DNA of 44,577 nt from a bacterium (lineage in GTDB: Bacteria; Planctomycetota; UBA1135; GCA-002686595): contig JAAETM010000398.1 of the NCBI GenBank assembly GCA_024228395.1, positions 1 through 44,577 on the forward strand, read 5' to 3'. Position numbers and translations under genes: made by a program. Of the stretch, positions 1 to 9,551 are shown in pieces (position 1 is the first letter of the stretch; every line of letters starts with the position of its first letter). The notes beneath the pieces are model-generated. The model worked only from the letters and a program-made list of their open reading frames with translations, was not told the origin of the DNA and searched no databases.

Positions 1-1284
1 GCCGCGCAGCACGTGGCTGTCGAGGCCGTACTCGGTGAATTCGGCCTGCAGGATCTCGTCGTTGTCCTCGCGCAGGGTCAACTTGGGATCGTAGGGTTTG
101 TTGTCCGCGATGTTCTCGAACTTCAGGTTCCAGTTGCCCGGGTTCTCGTCCCAACGGGCGCCGGAGCTGCCCTTGGGAACCACGAAACCACCGGTATCGG
201 AGTCGATGTTGACGAACTTCCACTCGCCGTTGGGCAGGTCCTTGTATTGGGTGAGCTCACCCGCGCGCAGCATGCGACCTGACTTGTAGTGGTCGCCATC
301 CTTTTCCATCTTGATCAGGAAGGGACTGTCGGTGTACTGCTTGACGTAATCGAGGAAGAACTGGGTCTTCGCATCGTGGTGGAATTCCTTGAGAATCACG
401 TGGGTGACGGCCATCCAGAAGGCACCGTCGGAACCGGCGTGCAGGGGAACCCACTGGTCGGCGTACTTGCTGACCTGACTGAAGTCCGGGGAGAAGACCA
501 CGGCTTTGGTTCCGTTGTGCCGTGACTCCGCGAAGAAGTGGCAGTCGGGGGTCCGGGTCATGTTCAGATTGGCGCCCATGTCCGCGATGAACTTGGCGTT
601 GTACCAGTCAGCACTTTCGCAGACGTCGGTCTGCTCGCCCCAAATCTCGGGGAAGGCGCTGGGAAGGTCGCAGTACCAATCGTAGAAGCTCAGGTTGATG
701 CCGCCGAAGAGCTGCATGAAGCGTCCACCAGCAGCATAGCTCAGCATCGACATGGCGGGGATCGGCGAGAAGCCAGCCACGCGGTCGGGGCCGTGTTCCT
801 TCGCGGTGTAGATGTTGGCCACAGCCATCAGCTCCAGCACCTCATCCCAGTGGATGCGACGGAAGCCACCGCGTCCACGCAGCTTTTGATAGCGCTGGCG
901 AGCTTCGGTGTTGGCTTGCAGGTTAGCCCATGCTTGCATCGGATCGCCGGTCTTGCGCTTTTCCTCGCGGAAGGCGTCGATCAGGGCGCCACGGATCAAA
1001 GGATACTTGATGCGCAGGGGGCTGTAGAGGTACCAGGAGAAGGAGATTCCCCGTTGGCAACCGCGCGGCTCGTAGGGGGGCAAATCGCCTTCCAACAGGG
1101 GATAATCCACCTGCTGGGTTTCCCAAACTACGATGCCGTCTTTCACGTGGATCTGCCAGGAGCAGCCACCGGTACAGTTCACGCCGTGGGTACTGCGCAC
1201 GACCTTGTCGTGCTGGAAGCGGTTCCGGTAGAACTCTTCCCACTTGCGTGTCTTGGGCGAAACGATGTCTTGAATCCAACTCAT
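1..1284 (-). CDS. narG: Respiratory nitrate reductase alpha subunit, N-terminal part (runs off left edge)
   Basis: Molybdopterin catalytic subunit of a membrane-bound nitrate reductase, which reduces nitrate to nitrite with quinol electrons passed through the beta subunit. 428 codons are present of about 1,200 expected. The N-terminus carries the NarG-type FS0 cluster ligands, with His first instead of Cys: H33, C37, C41 and C76, in the contexts [13 protein letters not shown] and EPRGC. The segment FYDWYCDLP holds the Asp expected to ligate molybdenum (D206). There is no twin-arginine leader, which fits the cytoplasm-facing type, although nitrite oxidoreductases of the same family cannot be excluded from half a protein. 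It lies 53 bases downstream of a dihaem cytochrome c gene on the same strand, so this is probably the start of a nar operon whose narH, narJ and narI lie outside the window. Confidence 0.93.
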   Translation of the reverse strand, partial: MSWIQDIVSPKTRKWEEFYRNRFQHDKVVRSTHGVNCTGGCSWQIHVKDGIVVWETQQVDYPLLEGDLPPYEPRGCQRGISFSWYLYSPLRIKYPLIRGALIDAFREEKRKTGDPMQAWANLQANTEARQRYQKLRGRGGFRRIHWDEVLELMAVANIYTAKEHGPDRVAGFSPIPAMSMLSYAAGGRFMQLFGGINLSFYDWYCDLPSAFPEIWGEQTDVCESADWYNAKFIADMGANLNMTRTPDCHFFAESRHNGTKAVVFSPDFSQVSKYADQWVPLHAGSDGAFWMAVTHVILKEFHHDAKTQFFLDYVKQYTDSPFLIKMEKDGDHYKSGRMLRAGELTQYKDLPNGEWKFVNIDSDTGGFVVPKGSSGARWDENPGNWNLKFENIADNKPYDPKLTLREDNDEILQAEFTEYGLDSHVLRG

Positions 1285-1337
1285 GGTTTATTTCTCTGCG
1301 TAGGGGGTGGTTGTTTCGTCTCGGTGCTTTGGGTCGG

Positions 1338-2183
1338 TTATTCCGCTCCCAGTTGACGGGCGTGAATTTCGTCGTAAACGCATCCGCGCTTGCGACCTTT
1401 CCAGATCAAGGAGTAGATGGCGATCAGGACCGCGCATCCGAGGATGCCTGAGAAAAGGAAGCCAACTCCGAGCAGACCGGAGTCTTCTTCCACGTTGTCT
1501 AGGCTTTGTTTTTCGATGAAGGCGGTGACGGCGAAAGCTTCGTCAGGGGTCAGGGGCTTGTCGGCGTAGGCTTGGGCCATTAGGGGGAAGCTGGGAGACT
1601 TTACAGTAGCCCAAACACCGGAGCCCTTGAGGCGGTCCCCAGCACGGGTCAAGTCTCTTGCGAGACTCCCTCCACCCATGATCCCAGCGCCTGCGACCTG
1701 ATGGCAACTCTGACAAGAAGCTCCGCGGTTCTCGAACCGAATCTCGCCAGTGAAAAGCCCACGGCCCGTTTCGATTTGTTCGGGTGTGGCAGTTTCGATC
1801 GGAGAGGGACCAGATCCACCGCCTGCAGCTTCGAGCTCAGCGATATGAGCCAACACAAGAAGAACCTGATCGTCCGTGAAGGCATTCGGCGTCATTACGT
1901 GCGGCTTGTATGTCTCAAACAGCTCAACCGCAATCTCATCACCACTGGCAAGGACAGCCTGGGCATCCTTAATGAAGGGGATCAACCATTCCTCAGTACG
2001 ACGGGTGTTCACACCAGCGAGGTCAGGTCCAAGGCGAACCCCTTCCCCTACTGTGTGACAACCGATACAGCTTACGAAGAGCTCCGCACCTGTCTTTTCC
2101 TGCGCCCGAGCCGAACCGCCCGTGAGCAAAACGACCACCAGGCCAAGAGAAACGAACTTGAAGAGGGATTGAATTTGGCGCAT
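1338..2183 (-). CDS. Membrane-anchored dihaem cytochrome c of the nitrate reductase operon (NarC-like)
   Basis: A 281-residue exported cytochrome with two haem-binding CxxCH motifs, CIGCH near residue 40 and CQSCH near residue 160, each in its own cytochrome c domain. The N-terminus is a Sec signal peptide ending SARA before QEK. A single transmembrane segment near residues 235-260 precedes a short basic tail, so both haem domains face the periplasm. I chose the ATG at 2183, preceded by a CAGG-type ribosome binding site; a TTG eight codons upstream is also open. It directly precedes narG on the same strand, the position of the cytochrome gene narC in Thermus-type nar operons. A role in moving electrons to or from the reductase is therefore inferred from context. 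Confidence 0.85.
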   Translation of the reverse strand: MRQIQSLFKFVSLGLVVVLLTGGSARAQEKTGAELFVSCIGCHTVGEGVRLGPDLAGVNTRRTEEWLIPFIKDAQAVLASGDEIAVELFETYKPHVMTPNAFTDDQVLLVLAHIAELEAAGGGSGPSPIETATPEQIETGRGLFTGEIRFENRGASCQSCHQVAGAGIMGGGSLARDLTRAGDRLKGSGVWATVKSPSFPLMAQAYADKPLTPDEAFAVTAFIEKQSLDNVEEDSGLLGVGFLFSGILGCAVLIAIYSLIWKGRKRGCVYDEIHARQLGAE

Positions 2184-2561
2184 GGGTGAGACCTGATGTG
2201 GGTACAACGGTGATAACCGGGGTGCTCAAGTTACACATGCGGGAAGCTCACGCACGCAATGGTTTCAAGCCTTGCGATAGGTCAATCCACGGCCCACCAA
2301 TGCACCTTGAGCCCGATCAAGGCATGGGCGGCCCCACCCCGCGAGCCCTACCCCATACGTAAGAGTGCACGCGCTCCTATACCCCAAAAACGCACATCCC
2401 ACCTTCCCCGCGGAGAGCCGTCCACCCCGAAACCGGCGAGCGGGCCCAACCATCAACCCCAGGCCAAAAATCATCCATACAGGGCCCCAAATCCGCCCGC
2501 AAACGGCTTGCACCCACACCCGCAATCACGCATTACGACACAGCCCGTATCGCATACTTGG
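2184..2561. other. Intergenic region upstream of the nar cytochrome gene
   Basis: About 380 bases with no convincing gene on either strand. It should hold the nar operon promoter and the 3' end of the minus-strand gene ending at 2562. I looked for an FNR-type box and a clear sigma-70 promoter and found neither. A short CGGT-GATA-ACCG palindrome just upstream of the cytochrome start is too small to call an operator. Confidence 0.5.
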
Positions 2562-3341
2562 CTATCCCTGTGGCAACGCCCAACTGGCGAGCAGCGGACG
2601 CGCCATTTCCACATCTCCCAGCTGGCCGGGTCGCCAACGCAAATAGAGCACGAGCGAGTGACGCTTGCGGGTCAGATTGATGCGCATGGAGTCGTGGAAA
2701 GTGGGTTCCTTTTCTTCCATGCGAAAATGACGCGTGCGCACAAAGGGCAAGCGAAATCCATTCCATACCAGATGGCCGCTATCCATGACCGTGCTGCCGC
2801 CTTCCTTGGGGATCGTCGATAGATCCTTAAAGTTCAAACGCCCGAATTCCCGAGCCAAAGTGCTTTCCGCTTTGGATTGGGCAGGGTAGTGGACCAGCGC
2901 GGCTTGCCAGGGAGCTTGCTCCGCCTCCCCCGCCGGCAACTTCAGCCACGGGCTGTTGGGATCCGGCTTGGGCTCTCCAAAGTCTCCGCCCATGCCGCGC
3001 ATACCACGCCCTCTCCTTCCACCATAGCGCCCACCCATACCGAACTCCTCCCCCATTTCTCCGGCAGGAGGCAAATCGTCTGGATCGCCGAATAAGGCCA
3101 CCAAACGTCCATCTTTCAGCTTTTCCAGATGCAACGTCTGCAACCCATGGCGCGCTTCTGTGCTGACCACCAGATCACCCAGCACGTCCTGCAATTCGAT
3201 CTTGGAGTTGGAGGGCATACCCGCAACTGCGAAAATCCCAAGGATCAAAAATATGGCGAGCGTGCTCGCAATGATGGAGCCTGCCCCGCGGGGGTTGCTG
3301 CTTTCTGTGGATTCCATGCCTTCCTCTTCGAATGTGCCCAT
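2562..3341 (-). CDS. Hypothetical single-pass membrane protein with Gly/Arg-rich linker
   Basis: 259 residues of no family I recognise. A charged N-terminus is followed by one transmembrane helix (about residues 23-42). The rest is predicted to be outside the cytoplasm and carries a Gly/Met/Arg-rich stretch (about residues 100-120, with repeated GRRGRG and MGG units), then a compact C-terminal region with RKRHSLVLYLRW near the end. The start codon lies two bases beyond the stop of the upstream oxidoreductase gene, so the two are very probably co-transcribed and translationally coupled. Coding is supported by the tight spacing and full-length open frame; function is unknown. Confidence 0.75.
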   Translation of the reverse strand: MGTFEEEGMESTESSNPRGAGSIIASTLAIFLILGIFAVAGMPSNSKIELQDVLGDLVVSTEARHGLQTLHLEKLKDGRLVALFGDPDDLPPAGEMGEEFGMGGRYGGRRGRGMRGMGGDFGEPKPDPNSPWLKLPAGEAEQAPWQAALVHYPAQSKAESTLAREFGRLNFKDLSTIPKEGGSTVMDSGHLVWNGFRLPFVRTRHFRMEEKEPTFHDSMRINLTRKRHSLVLYLRWRPGQLGDVEMARPLLASWALPQG

Positions 3342-3343
3342 TG

Positions 3344-4381
3344 TTATTGTCCGGGGATCAAAACAATCTTGCCGACCACGCGACGATCCTCGAGGATCCT
3401 ATGGGCTTCGGCCACCTGGCTCATGGGCATGATTTGATTCAGAACCGGCCGGTAGATGCCGGCAGCCAGGCGTTCCAAGATCAGCGGAAAGGACGAACGG
3501 GGCCCCATGGTCGATCCCATGACCGCCAGGTTCTTGATGAAGAGATGGGGCAGGATCACTTCCACCTTGGGGCCGGTCGTGCCACCGCAGGTCACCAGGC
3601 GTCCGTTGCGTGCCAAGCAACGCATCGACTCGCTCCAGGTGGCCGGGCCCACATGCTCCACGACCAGGTCCACGCCGCGGCCTTGCGTCAAGCGCTTGAC
3701 CTCCTTGGACCAACCATCGGGGCAGTGATCCACCACGTGGTCCGCTCCCAGGTCCAAACCGATCTGCAGTTTTTCGTCGCAACCCGCGGTGGCGATGACC
3801 GTGGCGCCCTCAGCCTTGGCTATCTGAATGGCCGCGGAACCAACACCGGAGCCCGCCGCGAGGACCAACACGGTCTCACCCGCACGCACGCGGGCGCGCT
3901 CCATGAGCATGCCCCAGGCCGTCAGGAAAACGAGGGGCGTGGCCGCGGTTTCCACAGGATCCAAACCTGGAGGCAGGGGTGTCACGAAGCGCTCGGGCAA
4001 CACCACATACTCGGCATCAAAACCATCGCAATGTTCGCCGCGCAACCCGTAATCGGGGGCCAGGTAGTCCTCGCCACGCTTGACCTCCACGCTGTCCAAG
4101 TTCGCGTTGAAACCCGGTTCCAGCAAGACCTTTTGCCCCACACCCGCCGTCACAACACCGGGCCCCACAGCGACGATTTCACCCGTGCCGTCGCATCCCA
4201 AGATTCGGGGGAAGGGCACGTGGAAACCGGGCATTCCACGTCGGACCCAAAGATCCAGGTGATTGACCGAAACAGCCAGCACGCGGCATAACACTTCGCC
4301 AGGACCCGGCTCGGGCCGCGCGATGTCTACGACTTCGAGAACCTCTGGTCCCCCATGGGAATTGATTTGAACGGCTTGCAT
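3344..4381 (-). CDS. Zinc-type alcohol dehydrogenase-like / quinone oxidoreductase family protein
   Basis: A 345-residue medium-chain dehydrogenase/reductase. The GroES-like N-terminal half contains the conserved LGCDGTGEIVAVG segment, and the C-terminal Rossmann half has the nucleotide-binding loop AAGSGVGSAAIQIAK. The catalytic-zinc Cys of true alcohol dehydrogenases is replaced by Asn in VSVNHLDLW, and the four structural-zinc cysteines are absent, so this is probably a zinc-independent NADPH quinone or enone reductase. The ATG at 4381 begins MQAVQI, as is usual for the family, and has an AAGGGA ribosome binding site; the longer open frame upstream is not supported. The substrate cannot be told from sequence. 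It is followed after two bases by the small membrane protein gene. Confidence 0.9.
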   Translation of the reverse strand: MQAVQINSHGGPEVLEVVDIARPEPGPGEVLCRVLAVSVNHLDLWVRRGMPGFHVPFPRILGCDGTGEIVAVGPGVVTAGVGQKVLLEPGFNANLDSVEVKRGEDYLAPDYGLRGEHCDGFDAEYVVLPERFVTPLPPGLDPVETAATPLVFLTAWGMLMERARVRAGETVLVLAAGSGVGSAAIQIAKAEGATVIATAGCDEKLQIGLDLGADHVVDHCPDGWSKEVKRLTQGRGVDLVVEHVGPATWSESMRCLARNGRLVTCGGTTGPKVEVILPHLFIKNLAVMGSTMGPRSSFPLILERLAAGIYRPVLNQIMPMSQVAEAHRILEDRRVVGKIVLIPGQ

Positions 4382-4591
4382 GGTCGGGGTCCCTTGAAAT
4401 TGGGTTTGCGCTCTTGCCTGGACGCGGAAGTTCTCCCCTGGACATTGTCGAGCCCAAGACAGAAGGGATATGGCCAGGGAAAGTACCAAATCACGGTCTC
4501 CGGTGGTGCTGCCCAAGACGCCTTGATACGGGCCTTACACGAAATCGGGTGCGCTTGCCTTTCAGACCTTGGAGGAACCACGATTTCCGGG

Positions 4592-6169
4592 TTAGTGCCC
4601 CCTCTGCCCATAGCGATTCTGCGCGGGAGCCACAATCCCCTGCGGTTTCTGCTGGAATTCCATCTCGATCAAGTCCCGTTGCAATATACCGCCATCCGCA
4701 CGCTCGCCCACATCGGCGAACTCGCTAAAACCGCCGCCCCCACCGGCCATGAAACTGTTGGTTGCCACCTTGTAGGAGCGACTCCCGTCGAGGGCTTGGC
4801 CGCCTATCGTCAGGGAGGTCATTTGGTTGCCAGAGTTCGACCTCTTGACCCCCAGTTCCATGCCGCTGAATTCCAGGGTAACGGGCGTTTCATGCTCCAC
4901 CGTGCGTCGCATCAAGGCCTCAAATTCCCGGCCCTGCATGGTCAACACGACCACCGTGTTGTTGAAGGGCAGCATGCGATACACGTCCCGGCGCGTCACG
5001 GGCCCGGCGGGCAAGTTGCTGCGCAAGCCACCCCGATTCTGCAGGGCCACATCGGCTCCGGTTTGGGCGCGCATGACATCGGTAATCCAATTGCCTTGGG
5101 TGGAGGTCTTGAATGCACTTCTCCCGCGCATCAAGTCCCCATTGAGCCGCCCCACAACAACGCCCATGCGCTGCTCGCTGCGCTCTAACAAAGCAAGACT
5201 CAACTCATCCACGGCGACATTGCTGAAGCCTGCGGTCGTCTCCTCGTACAGGTTCACCACGGAGGGAATGATCTTCTTGATTTCGTCCGTGGAAGGGTCC
5301 ACCCAAACCTCTATCCGCCCGACGCCGATAGCCTTGCTTCCCGCGTGTGCGATCCAAGTATCTCCTACCCGTTTCCCATGGGCCAACAGGGTGTGAGAAT
5401 GCCCGCCAATCACAAGCGGGTAACCCGGGACCTCTCGAACAAATGCCAGATCAGCCAAATAACCCTGGTGGGTCAGGGGCAGGATCCAATCCACGTCATC
5501 CTTTAGGTCCTCTTGAAGGGAACGCAATACCTTGGCCGGATCGGCCCAGTGCAAGGTGGAAGCGGACGGATGGGTGATACTGGGCGTTTCGGGCGTTAGC
5601 AAACCAACCAATGCGATACGCAAACCCGCACGCTCCACGACCACATAGGGCCGCGTACCTTTCAGAAACCGACCGGAAGGTTCTGACACATTGGCCAAAA
5701 GGGCCGGCACCCGAACCTCTTCCAAGTGATTCAAAAGGACCTGAACACCATGGTCGAATTCGTGGTTGCCAACGGTCATGGCATCGTAGCCCACCTGTTC
5801 CATAATTTGCAGGAAGGGCAGCCCATTCCCTATTCCGCCTTCGGGAGTGCCTTGGAACCAGTCCCCCGTATCCACCACCAAAACCGCTTCCCCCCTGCTG
5901 TCCGCCTGCTCTTTCACCATCTTCACATAGGCGGCCACGCGCACCACCCCCCCCGAGTCCGGCACGGGATCCCTATCCTTCAACCAAGTCGCCGACAGGG
6001 GCAAGACCTGCCCATGCATGTCATTGGTGTGCAGGATGATCAAGCGCTTCCAGTGATCCTGGAAAGCTCCATCATCCCGGGCGCTATCCGTATTGGAGCA
6101 GCCGCTGCACCAAAGCAACGTGGCTACCAATATCAGGCCCAAAGACCGCAGGATTGGTTTGATTTTCAT
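4592..6169 (-). CDS. 5'-nucleotidase / 2',3'-cyclic phosphodiesterase family lipoprotein
   Basis: A 525-residue exported metallophosphoesterase that should release phosphate from nucleotides outside the cytoplasmic membrane. The N-terminal calcineurin-like domain carries the metal-binding motifs LHTNDMHG (D50, H52), DTGDWFQGT, GNHEFDHG and GGHSHT. The C-terminal 5'-nucleotidase domain is shown by GNWITD, NRGGLRS and NSFMAGGGGGF, the last contributing to substrate binding in this family. The leader reads MKIKPILRSL followed by a hydrophobic stretch and CSGC, so it is probably a lipoprotein or Sec-exported. I took the ATG at 6169; a TTG eight codons upstream is possible. It stands alone and is divergent from the lipoprotein gene at 6389. 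Confidence 0.92.
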   Translation of the reverse strand: MKIKPILRSLGLILVATLLWCSGCSNTDSARDDGAFQDHWKRLIILHTNDMHGQVLPLSATWLKDRDPVPDSGGVVRVAAYVKMVKEQADSRGEAVLVVDTGDWFQGTPEGGIGNGLPFLQIMEQVGYDAMTVGNHEFDHGVQVLLNHLEEVRVPALLANVSEPSGRFLKGTRPYVVVERAGLRIALVGLLTPETPSITHPSASTLHWADPAKVLRSLQEDLKDDVDWILPLTHQGYLADLAFVREVPGYPLVIGGHSHTLLAHGKRVGDTWIAHAGSKAIGVGRIEVWVDPSTDEIKKIIPSVVNLYEETTAGFSNVAVDELSLALLERSEQRMGVVVGRLNGDLMRGRSAFKTSTQGNWITDVMRAQTGADVALQNRGGLRSNLPAGPVTRRDVYRMLPFNNTVVVLTMQGREFEALMRRTVEHETPVTLEFSGMELGVKRSNSGNQMTSLTIGGQALDGSRSYKVATNSFMAGGGGGFSEFADVGERADGGILQRDLIEMEFQQKPQGIVAPAQNRYGQRGH

Positions 6170-6388
6170 GGGTAGGAAAAGTGTGTCTCCCAACGGGTTG
6201 AACGCCCAAGGGTTTTCTTTGAATCCGCATTCCTAGCCCCGTATCCGCCCCTGGAAAAATGTTCCACCCCTAAGAAGTCGGTTTTCTTCCATTCCATATG
6301 AGTTCCCTCCCCCCGGGACTCGATGCAACTGCCAGGACTTCTCGTGAACCACGGGAAGGCCCTATTCGTGCAGCCATTTTTCGAAGCC

Positions 6389-8110
6389 ATGATTACGCGA
6401 TCCGTCATCACACCGATCCTCCTGTCCGCTGCCCTGGTGGTAGCATCCTGCACCAAAGATCAACCCGCGCAGGCTCCGGTCCCCACCAAAGCAACTACGG
6501 CCCCCGCCGCAAAGAGCACCCCCAAAACCCAACCCGCCAAGCCAAAAGGGCGAACCGTACAAGCTGGCAGCAACGAGGCGATCTATGGGTTGGCCCCCAA
6601 AAATACGATCCTCTGGTTCGAGATCAAGAGCTTTGAGGCGCTGGCGGCGGCCTTTGATGAAACCGTGGGAGATGCACTCCAAGACATGAACGGGCCTTCG
6701 GATCCGAAGGGCGTCCTAGACTTTTTGCAACTTATGGGTTTGCCCATGAACAAGCTGCAAATGGACCAGCCCATGGCACTGGCCCTCAGCCTGGAACTGG
6801 GTTCCAAGGAGCCCAACTTCACGCTGCTACTTCCCATGGAAGATTCGCAGAACACAGCACAACTCATCGAACAAACCACCAAGGACTTCAGGGTCGAAGC
6901 CCGGGGCCGTTTCGTGGCCATATCCAACTCGCCCTCCTATCACCCGGGCGTCACCGTGACCACCGCCTTGAGAGAAGTTCGTGGTCAAGGTCTACTCTGC
7001 TTGCACGTGGAAACCTCGCGATTGGTGGATCGCTTTGAAAGCGAATTGGATCAAAGCCTGGTAGCCCTGCTGGCTCACTCGACAGGCCCCGCCGAGAACG
7101 AGGTCCGAAAAGCCGGCGCGCAGGTAGCGGTGGACACCTTGAGCGCCTTGTGCAAGGGCATCAAAGACATGTCCTTGCGCGTGAACTTGGTCGATGGCGA
7201 ACTGAGCGTGGAGGGCACCGCCAATCTGCGCACGGGATCGCGCCTCACCGAACTCGGGTTGGACAAATCCTCCAACCTGGGCGAAATGTTGCGCTATGTG
7301 AGCTTGGGCCGAGACGAGTTGATTCTGGGCAGCATCCACAAAAATGCCCTGCGCTTCCTCGGCGAACCCTTGGTGGCCATGTACGGCAAGCATGCGGTTT
7401 CAATGGAAACAAAAGGTGTGGAGGAAGACTTCGAAAGCGTGATGGGCATGGTGTGCGCAGACAGCGTGGATCTGGCCTTCGCCGGAAACCTGGAGGAGTA
7501 CAAGACCGACCTGGCCGTCTTCCTGAACGGCTTGGACAGCGCAGCCCTAGTCGCCCGATCGGAACGCCTCGTCGAATTGAACCTCACGGGCCTTCAAGAC
7601 CTAACCCTCATGCAACCACAGAAAGGGGTGGATGAAAACAGCCGCTTCGCACAGTATGACCTGGTGGCCCAAGCCGGCAGCCAAGCCGCCGATGGGCTGG
7701 AACACCTGCTGGGCAGTCCACGTGTTCGCCTGCGCCTCCTGGGCCATGGGACCGAAACCATGGTGACCCTGGGCGAGGGAACCCACATCCAAAACAACCG
7801 TGAAGAGAAAGAAGCCCGCATGCCAAAGAACCTGGCCTGGGCCCTCGATTGCGTGGGCGGCGCCAATCCCGCTTTTGTCAGCCACATGCAAGCGGATCAT
7901 GGCTATCTGGATAGTATGCTGCAAAAGCTCATTCTCGGCACCGAACCGGTTGCCAACGAAGCGGTAAGCGAGGGCCCAACGCCCTGGATCACCAGCTATT
8001 TGGCCTTGGGTAGCACGCAATGGCGCATGGGAGCCCGCATGGATCTCTCGACCTTCCGCCAACAGGCGGAGCGCACGGCACGGCGACAGGACGCCGCCCA
8101 AACCAAGTAG
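6389..8110 (+). CDS. Hypothetical lipoprotein
   Basis: 573 residues. The leader MITRSVITPILLSAALVVASC ends in a clear lipobox (VASC), followed by a Pro/Ala/Lys/Thr-rich linker to about residue 60. The remaining part is a mixed alpha/beta sequence without motifs I recognise. It opens with NEAIYGLAPKNTILWFEI, a pattern common in large exported proteins that compare a value computed per protein domain, such as DUF3352-like families, but the match is too loose to name. The ATG at 6389 is chosen because it puts the lipoprotein signal at the N-terminus; the frame is open 22 codons further upstream. Divergent from the nucleotidase gene and followed 79 bases later by a radical SAM gene. Confidence 0.83.
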   Translation: MITRSVITPILLSAALVVASCTKDQPAQAPVPTKATTAPAAKSTPKTQPAKPKGRTVQAGSNEAIYGLAPKNTILWFEIKSFEALAAAFDETVGDALQDMNGPSDPKGVLDFLQLMGLPMNKLQMDQPMALALSLELGSKEPNFTLLLPMEDSQNTAQLIEQTTKDFRVEARGRFVAISNSPSYHPGVTVTTALREVRGQGLLCLHVETSRLVDRFESELDQSLVALLAHSTGPAENEVRKAGAQVAVDTLSALCKGIKDMSLRVNLVDGELSVEGTANLRTGSRLTELGLDKSSNLGEMLRYVSLGRDELILGSIHKNALRFLGEPLVAMYGKHAVSMETKGVEEDFESVMGMVCADSVDLAFAGNLEEYKTDLAVFLNGLDSAALVARSERLVELNLTGLQDLTLMQPQKGVDENSRFAQYDLVAQAGSQAADGLEHLLGSPRVRLRLLGHGTETMVTLGEGTHIQNNREEKEARMPKNLAWALDCVGGANPAFVSHMQADHGYLDSMLQKLILGTEPVANEAVSEGPTPWITSYLALGSTQWRMGARMDLSTFRQQAERTARRQDAAQTK

Positions 8111-8189
8111 CCAAACCGGGATCGGGAATCGAAGCCCACGGCCCAGCGCCTCCCTGGAACGGTGGGGCGCGCGCACCTAGTTTGGGTGC

Positions 8190-9524
8190 ATGACCCTGGC
8201 CCCACCCGACCACTCCTCCGAAGCCAATGCTTCCTCCGGGCTGCCCTCACGCAAAGTTTGCGTGGTGCGGCCCAACGTTGAACGGGGGAGCATCGCCAGG
8301 AGCTTCCCCCTGGAAGCCCTGACCCTGGCGGGCTGGGCGCGCCACCAGAGCCTGCGCAACGTGCGCCTGGTCGATGCCGTGGGGCAGCAACTGAGCCTGG
8401 AGGCGACCTGCGAGCGTCTGGTGCACAATTCTCCGGACGTGATCGTCCTCTCCGACCACAGTGACGATAGCGCCGACCTGCTGCCGATCCTGGACGCCAT
8501 CGCCAGCCGCCTGCCCGAGTGCATCCGCGTGCTTGCAAAGCAGGGCAGTCGCCACGACGGGTCCACCGAAGACCTGCCCCCCGTGCACTTCCAACTATCG
8601 GGTGACGTGGGTCCCGGCCTGCAAAAAATCCTGCAGCAACTGGACCTGGGCACGCGGGAGTTCACAGACGTTCCCGGCCTCAGCTGGCAAACTTGGCAGG
8701 GTGAGTGGAAAGCCAATCCCGCCTGGCACGCCCAGGCCGACCTGCCCAACTCTCCGCCGCCCGCCTGGGACCTGGTCCACGACAAGGGCGCCAAGCTGCA
8801 CGCCGCCCTGCGCACATCGCGCGTTTGCCCCCCCGGCTGCCCTACCTGCCATGGAGCCTACGGCCGCACCATCCGCAGGCGCTCCACCACCGAAGCACTG
8901 GCCGAAGCAAGCACATTGGTGCAAACCTACGGCGTGCGCGAACTGTCGATCGTGGATGAGGTTTTCGATTTCGAGCCCACCCGCGCCAAGGAATTTCTGC
9001 GCGGCCTGATCGACTTGCACGCGGACTTGAACCTGCACTTGCCCGCGGGCCTGCGCGGAGATCGCATCGACAGCGAATTGGCGAGCCTACTGCGCCAAGC
9101 GGGCCTGCGTTCTTGTCACATCGATATCGGATCCGCCGCAGCGCGCACACAACGCAGCTTGGGCTCCAACCTGGATCTGCCCGCGCTGCGCCAAGGCATC
9201 GAACACTTGGCCGCCCAAGGCATCCGCGTGCATGGTCAATTTGGATTGGGTTACGCAACCGAAGACCCGCGGCAACGGGAACGCACCATCCACTTCGCCA
9301 AGAGCTCGGGACTTCACAGCGCCAGCTTCCAACACAAGGGCTCCGGCCATCACAGCAAGATCAAGCATCACTGGGTTGCCGTGCGATTCTATTGCAACGG
9401 AGAACGCGTGGGTGCCTGGCAACGATGGGCAAAGGACTGCTACGCAAAGCGCATCGAACCCACCCTGCAAACCTGGGCGCGCAAGGCCAAAGACCGCTTG
9501 CGCCGTCTTCGCCACCAAGCGTGA
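8190..9524 (+). CDS. Radical SAM protein with degenerate B12-binding-like N-terminal domain
   Basis: 444 residues. The first ~120 residues look like the Rossmann-type B12-binding module of B12/radical SAM enzymes (HNSPDVIVLSDH lies where those proteins have PDVVGIS), but I see no DxHxxG cobalamin motif. The iron-sulfur motif of the radical SAM core is C-x3-C-x2-C at C213, C217 and C220 (CPPGCPTC). The following barrel contains ELSIVDEVFDFEP, where related enzymes have a D(D/E)xF element, and GIRVHGQFGLGYATE, where they have a GlyxxGxPGET element. The substrate is unknown. The Lys/Arg-rich C-terminus could bind nucleic acid. The next gene, ygiQ, is also radical SAM and starts 27 bases downstream, so the two are likely co-transcribed. 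Confidence 0.85.
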   Translation: MTLAPPDHSSEANASSGLPSRKVCVVRPNVERGSIARSFPLEALTLAGWARHQSLRNVRLVDAVGQQLSLEATCERLVHNSPDVIVLSDHSDDSADLLPILDAIASRLPECIRVLAKQGSRHDGSTEDLPPVHFQLSGDVGPGLQKILQQLDLGTREFTDVPGLSWQTWQGEWKANPAWHAQADLPNSPPPAWDLVHDKGAKLHAALRTSRVCPPGCPTCHGAYGRTIRRRSTTEALAEASTLVQTYGVRELSIVDEVFDFEPTRAKEFLRGLIDLHADLNLHLPAGLRGDRIDSELASLLRQAGLRSCHIDIGSAAARTQRSLGSNLDLPALRQGIEHLAAQGIRVHGQFGLGYATEDPRQRERTIHFAKSSGLHSASFQHKGSGHHSKIKHHWVAVRFYCNGERVGAWQRWAKDCYAKRIEPTLQTWARKAKDRLRRLRHQA

Positions 9525-9551
9525 ATGCCGTGGCGAGTACACTCTTCCCCC

